Shown: positions 59,763 to 64,000 of the stretch, in pieces
Position numbering within the stretch: position 1 is the first letter of the stretch
Layout of the letters: each line of letters starts with the position of its first letter
NCBI GenBank assembly: GCA_031835245.1
Contig: JAVKOQ010000090.1
Coordinates: 64,501 to 128,500, forward strand
Direction: 5' to 3'
Origin: Balamuthia mandrillaris
Lineage: Eukaryota > Discosea > Longamoebia > Balamuthiidae
DNA length: 64,000 bases
The notes under the pieces: model-generated
Told to the model about the DNA's origin: nothing
The model's input: the letters and a program-made list of their open reading frames with translations, nothing else
Database searches by the model: none
Translations under genes and position numbers: made by a program

Positions 59763-61454
59763 ATGCAACACATCAAATGCGTAGTCGTGGGCGACGGTAC
59801 CGTTGGAAAGACCTGTCTGCTAATAGCCTACACCATGAAAGCCTTCCCAACGGACTATGTGCCCACCGTTTTCGACAATTACAACGCGGTCGTGATGTAT
59901 GATGGCATGCCCGTTAACCTTGGACTGTATGTTTTTCCGTCTTTCTTTTTTTTCTTTTTTTTTTCATTTCAAATCTTTTTTGTGTTCCTTTTTTTAACAT
60001 ACAACGTTGTTTGGTTCTTTACTTTTCCTTGTGAACGGCGTTCAGGTGGGATACTGCAGGACAAGATGACTTTCAAGCGATGAGACCCATGTCCTACAAT
60101 AATGCTGATATTTTCCTTGTATTTTTTGCCATTGACAATCCCGTTTCCTTTCAAAATGTTAAAGAAAAGGTTCGGCTATCCTCCTCTTCGCGTTCCTCTC
60201 TCTTCTCTCTCTCTCTCTCTCTCCAAACAAACGAGGCCCGGATTAGAACGTACTCTATATGACCGTGTGGATGACATCACCTTCAAATCAAATTCACAAT
60301 CTGTCGCATGAGCCTCTTCTTCTCCCTTCTCTGCTTGTCTTCTCTCCTTCTCCTTTATTTCTCACACTTAAATACCTTCTCAGTGGATGGACGAAATCAA
60401 TAAGACAGACCCGCACACTCCTCGCCTCCTCGTAGGCACTAAATGCGACTGCCGAGATGACCCGGAGCGATTGGAAGCTTTGAGGGCCAAAGGTATCGAA
60501 CCCATCTCTTGGAAACAGGGCAAGAAAATGGCCAAGGATTGCGGATGTGTTAGCTATATAGAATGTTCCGCCATCAAGAAGAAAGGCTTTCGTGACGTGT
60601 TTGGACAAACCATCTCCGCGATTATTAACCTTCGAAAAGGCAAGCGGCCTGGCAAAGACTGCTGGTCCACCAACTGTACTGAAGTATTTAAGGTGTTAAA
60701 CAAAAAGGTTCGTTAGCCTTGTTTGTTATTGCTTTTATTTCTTTCATCGGGCTAAACATTCTCGTTTTTTTCCTCACTGCGTTTTCTCCTTATTTTCGCA
60801 ATACAACAGAACAAGTGTATAAGATGTCAGCACCAATTTTGCAACAACTGTGTGGTATTATTCCCAAAGGATCACGAGTTTTCCAACAAAATAGTGTGCC
60901 GCAAATGTACATCTTCTCTCTCTCTCTCTTGTCACTCTTTTATTTAATTAAATGCTTATACATTTGTTCTTACTACACCAGGCCGAGACATCACCGATGA
61001 TGAGCCCATTACGCGACCTTTCACTAAGAAGAGGGCTAAGACCAGGTCTTTCAGCAGTGCAGGGAGCAACGATATCAAGGGCGATGAAGTCAGTGGAGCA
61101 GGAGGAGACGGAGCAGAGGGAAGCCAGAAGGACTCTGATATCATGCCTCTCGACAAGGCAAGAATAGAGCAAGCCATGGCACATCAACCCATCAACTCCG
61201 ACACGGGTTCTGACTGGGACTCGGATAGCGATGAAGGTGGGAAGGGCAAAGGCAAAGGCAGAGGAAAGAAGAAGAAGAAGGCCAACCTCAAGGGAAGCTC
61301 GAAGGAGACGCTGAGCAGAAAGAAGTCGGAGAAGAAGGACAGCAAGAGGAGCCTCCGCGAGGAGGCCGAACAGGAAGTTGAGAACGGTGGAGAAGCCGCC
61401 AAGGATTCCAGTTCCTCGCCCCAATCCAACGGCCTTGCTCACTCTCAACAGTGA
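59763..61454 (+). CDS. Rac/Rho GTPase fused to a FYVE-like zinc finger, no CAAX
   Basis: Exons 59763-59926, 60046-60169, 60384-60707, 60810-60906 and 60982-61454 encode 393 residues. Residues 1-185 are a Rac-type GTPase: [18 protein letters not shown] effector loop, [36 protein letters not shown]. Where a Rac would end in a polybasic CAAX tail, the chain continues [11 protein letters not shown] then [13 protein letters not shown] and VCRKC, whose spacing from the second Cys onward follows a FYVE finger (F four residues on; C-x2-C-x4-C-x2-C-x15-C-x2-C). The last CRKC Cys is split by an intron and restored on splicing. The remaining 170 residues are a Ser/Asp/Lys-rich disordered tail ending AHSQQ. 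Membrane targeting would therefore be via the finger or partners. Confidence 0.88.
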
Positions 61455-62393
61455 GAACCAAATAAGTTAAAAAAACGCAACGAACCTCCATCCCTGCTCC
61501 CTCAACTTTTACTCTCTTCCTCTTTTCGGTCAGCCCTCCATTTCCTCCACTCCTTCTTTTGTTCCAAAGTATTCGACCTGTTTTTTATTTTAATTTCTCC
61601 GCGATTTTTTTTATTTTTTTTTCTATCTATTTTTTTTTTTTTTTACTGTTATTCTTCTCTTCTTTTCCGCCCCCATCCGCATTCCCTACTGATGCCGCCT
61701 CTAATGCTTCTTCTTTGGACCAAAGCATTCCTCTTCTTCGCCAATTTCACAAAACAAACGAGCAATAACTTACAAGATAAAGTCACAAACGCAACAAAGA
61801 AAGAATACAAAAAAAGTCTCGACAACAAAACACAGGAAGCAACGTTACAAAACAAAATAACAATGACACCAACGAACAAAAAAAAAACTCAACAAAAACA
61901 ACTTGAGGAAAGAGGATAAGGATAAGAACCCGAGTGGGAGAAAGCACCTTCTTCCTTCTTCCTCGCTGTACAGAGACGACGTTCCCATTTTGAACACCAA
62001 ATGCACCCTATTTTCCGTTATGGTTCTACTCTCCGTAGCACCCGTACTTACACGCAACGATCACCTTCTTCTCTTCCTCTTTTACATCGATCGTTGTGGT
62101 TTGTTGTTCGTTGGTCTGAGTGAGTGGTAAATGCGTGAAGTGTTTCTTTATTTCGTTTTTGTTGTTGCTTTTTTTTTCTTCTGCTGGATTTGTCTTTATT
62201 TTTCACAGGCTCCTCCTGGTTGTTGCTTTCTTTTTTTTTTAAATCTTCTTCATGGTTGCTTTCTTTATTTTTTTTTCTCTTCTCTTTTCCTTGTTACTTT
62301 GTTGCTTGTTTTTCTTTTCTATTTTTTAATTCTTTTACAAATCCACATTGTACACTTACATTTGTTTTGGTCTTTTATTTAATTTGGGTAGAA

Positions 62394-62517
62394 AGAGGGA
62401 GAGAGAGAGAGAGGGAGAGAGAGAGAGAGCGAGAGAGAGAGAGCGAGAGAGCGAAAGAGAGAGAGAGAGAGGGAGAGGGGAGAGAGAGAGGAGAAGAGAG
62501 AGAGAGAGAGAGAGAGA

Positions 62518-62574
<57 letters not shown>
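62394..62574 (+). repeat. (GA)n long microsatellite
   Basis: The longest simple repeat of the window: about 180 bp of GA with interspersed GGGAGA and GCGAGA interruptions. Confidence 0.95.
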
Positions 62575-62575
<1 letters not shown>

Positions 62576-63104
62576 CAGTGCGTGAACGAGTGCAGCACCG
62601 AGAACATTACGAGAACGAGAGATTACGAGAACGAGAAGGAGAACGAGAACAAGGGAGAAGTGAAAAGAGGCTCAAATATCTGTACTATTTGTGTCGTCAG
62701 CCAAGCAAGCGTTGGAAGACTGTTACAGTATCCAAACTTGTTGGAATACGCTTTTCTGTGCACTTTTTTCATCATCGCCGAAATATAAAGAAAGAGTAGA
62801 GAGAAAGAAGAAAGAAGAGAAGAAAGAAGTAGAGAAAGGACAGAGAGGAGAGAACCACTCATGAAGTGTTGTTGGAGCTGCTACTCAGCTAAGGAAAATA
62901 AAGGGCATCACTGTGGCAAGAGAGAAGAGAGAAGAGAATAAAAGAGAAGAGAAAACAAAAAAAAAGGTAGCATCACGGCAAAATAAAGCTCAGCACTGAC
63001 TGCATTTGTGTCTGCACAGGACAGGGTAGACCGTCCCTCTGGCTTAAACTAATGTTAGTAGTGCAAGAACAAAAAGAAAGGAAGTTTCTCTTCGTTCCTT
63101 GTGG

Positions 63105-63267
63105 TGTCGACACTAAACTTTCATGTCGACTTGAGAGGAGAGAGGAGAGAGGAGAGAGGAGAGAGGAGAGAAGAGAGAGGAGAGAGAGAAGAGAGAAGAG
63201 AGAGGAGAGAGAGAGAGAACTTACGGAGACATGTCGACTCAAGAACCCCTCAGGACGACATGAAAAA
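63105..63267. promoter_or_regulatory. UTP23 promoter with four shared elements flanking a GA tract
   Basis: TGTCGACA (63105-63112), TTTCATGTCGAC (about 63119-63130), ATGTCGAC (63231-63238) and GGACGACATGAAA (about 63253-63265, the reverse complement of TTTCATGTCGTCC) surround a GA tract. The last copy is about 35 bp from the UTP23 ATG. Confidence 0.6.
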
Positions 63268-63300
63268 TAAAAGAAAGAATAAAAGAAGAAAAGAAAGAAG

Positions 63301-64000
63301 ATGGGGAACAAAAAACAGCGCAAGAAGACGATGAACTTTTTTCGTCTTTCCTTTGGGATCAACCCTCCATTTCATGTTTTAGGTATGTTGCAAATAGTTG
63401 TTCGATACCCAGTTTTGTTTCTTTCTCATCGCGCGACAAAATACAGTGGATCCCGAATTTTTGGCAACTTCGCTGGCAAGAAAACTGTTTGTGAAGACCT
63501 CTGTTCCGGAATGTCTCGGAGGAAAAGCCACACTCAGTAACTTCCACTTTTTCTGCGCACACTAACAAAAACGACAACACTGATCTCTTTTTTTTTCATA
63601 GTTGTGACTCGGTGTGTCACTCACTTTCTTCGTTCGAATGGTGATAAGTACGCTGGAGCTGCTGCTATGGCCAAGCGCCTCCAACATGCACCCTGCGCGC
63701 ATGACGAGGGCACTACCATGTCGCCTGATAGCTGCCTATTCAACCTTCTCCGTATGCTATCTTTCTCTCATTGCACTTTCCTCAGCCAACCTTTACCTCT
63801 CTCTCTCTCTCTCTCTCTCCTACTCACAACACAATAGAACAAAGCTCAGAGGAGACAGGAACGAAATACTGTTTGGCCACTCAAAGCACACAACTGCGGA
63901 ACAAAGCAAGGGACATAGCAGGCGTGCCTATCATTTACATCAACAACACAATGCTCTGCCTGGAACCTCCTTCACGCACCTCTCAAAAGCATGCTCAGCT
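63301..64000 (+). CDS. UTP23: UTP23, rRNA-processing PIN-domain protein (3' truncated by window)
   Basis: Exons 63301-63382, 63447-63536, 63602-63751 and 63838-beyond 64000 give the first 160 or so residues. The start MGNKKQRKKTMNFFRLSFGINPPFHVLVDPEF, then TRCVTHFLRSNGD, the zinc-type Cys/His residues near QHAPCAHDE, CLFNLL, KYCLATQSTQLRNKARDIAGVPIIYINN and MLCLEPPS match UTP23/FCF1-type PIN proteins; the (K)AR-DIAGVP-block and N-terminal RLSFGINPPF favour UTP23. UTP23 is a small-subunit processome factor that binds snR30/U17 snoRNA; its PIN domain usually lacks full nuclease activity. The gene continues past the window edge. Confidence 0.9.

Larger units (their letters stand above)
61455..63300. 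other. Long gene-poor spacer with T-rich and GA repeat tracts
   Basis: This 1.85-kb stretch holds poly-T runs (about 61600-61650, 62160-62340), a 180-bp GA tract (62394-62574), degenerate GAGAAC repeats to about 62660, a second GA/GGAGA tract (63133-63220) and the UTP23 promoter. Open frames in it are low-complexity and have no family resemblance. Confidence 0.6.

Noticed and set aside
62131-62382. Open frame of 83 codons in the T-rich spacer
   Set aside because: Composition is almost only Phe/Leu/Tyr/Cys from poly-T; no family resemblance and no splice partners.
62356-62788. Overlapping open frames encoding ER or SL repeats
   Set aside because: They are translations of the GA microsatellite.

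Overview
The window is nuclear DNA of a unicellular eukaryote. Nearly every gene is split by short GT-AG introns (about 50-300 bp, rich in CT runs), and intron phases join cleanly into conserved proteins. The gene set (Roco kinase, Hippo/MST-type kinase, Rac, Ras and Rab-like GTPases, PKA catalytic subunit, FANCD2, UTP23, uS8 ribosomal protein, pseudouridine-5'-phosphate glycosidase, an HTTM-domain protein) fits a free-living amoebozoan. That assignment is an inference from gene content and style; I cannot name the species from sequence alone.

Layout. 1-7.1 kb: four tandem plus-strand genes (c-Myc-binding protein homologue, HTTM membrane protein, NTF2/SnoaL-like protein, dethiobiotin-synthetase-like P-loop protein). 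7.2-9.9 kb: a VMA21-like minus gene head-to-head with a Ras GTPase, then a small secreted Cys-rich protein. From the uS8 gene (10.2 kb) to the PKA gene (57.2-58.9 kb), eighteen consecutive genes alternate strictly in strand, forming nine head-to-head pairs: uS8/AlaRS, Rab-like/PsuG, LamG receptor/Roco kinase, universal stress protein/MST kinase, PIMT/QPRT, FANCD2/F-box-ankyrin, PhyH dioxygenase/unknown acidic protein, coiled-coil/homeobox, PDI/PKA. Neighbouring 3' ends are only 38-230 bp apart; the head-to-head promoters are 150-850 bp. 58.9-64 kb: a Rac GTPase fused to a FYVE-like zinc finger, a long T-rich/GA-repeat spacer, and the 5' part of UTP23, which runs off the right edge.

How it works together. 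This is housekeeping plus signalling, not an operon or a mobile island. Themes are translation (uS8, mitochondrial-type AlaRS, UTP23), genome maintenance and cell cycle (FANCD2, a large coiled-coil protein with CDK-type TP sites, E2F-like promoter sites), secretory pathway (VMA21-like, PDI with HEEL terminus, secreted and membrane proteins), cofactor/nucleoside metabolism (QPRT, PsuG, dethiobiotin-synthetase-like) and signal transduction.

Most notable: (i) a palindromic promoter element family (TGTCGACA / TTTCATGTCGTCC / TGACGTCA) in most 5' intergenic regions and almost nowhere else; (ii) a probable one-nucleotide microexon that completes the active-site Trp of the last thioredoxin domain of the PDI; (iii) a Rac-FYVE-like fusion with no CAAX box; (iv) a single-exon F-box/ankyrin-like gene whose repeats resemble those of giant viruses; (v) a 1,556-residue single-pass receptor-like protein with a LamG-like domain; (vi) FANCD2 in which the ubiquitin-acceptor lysine patch is altered.
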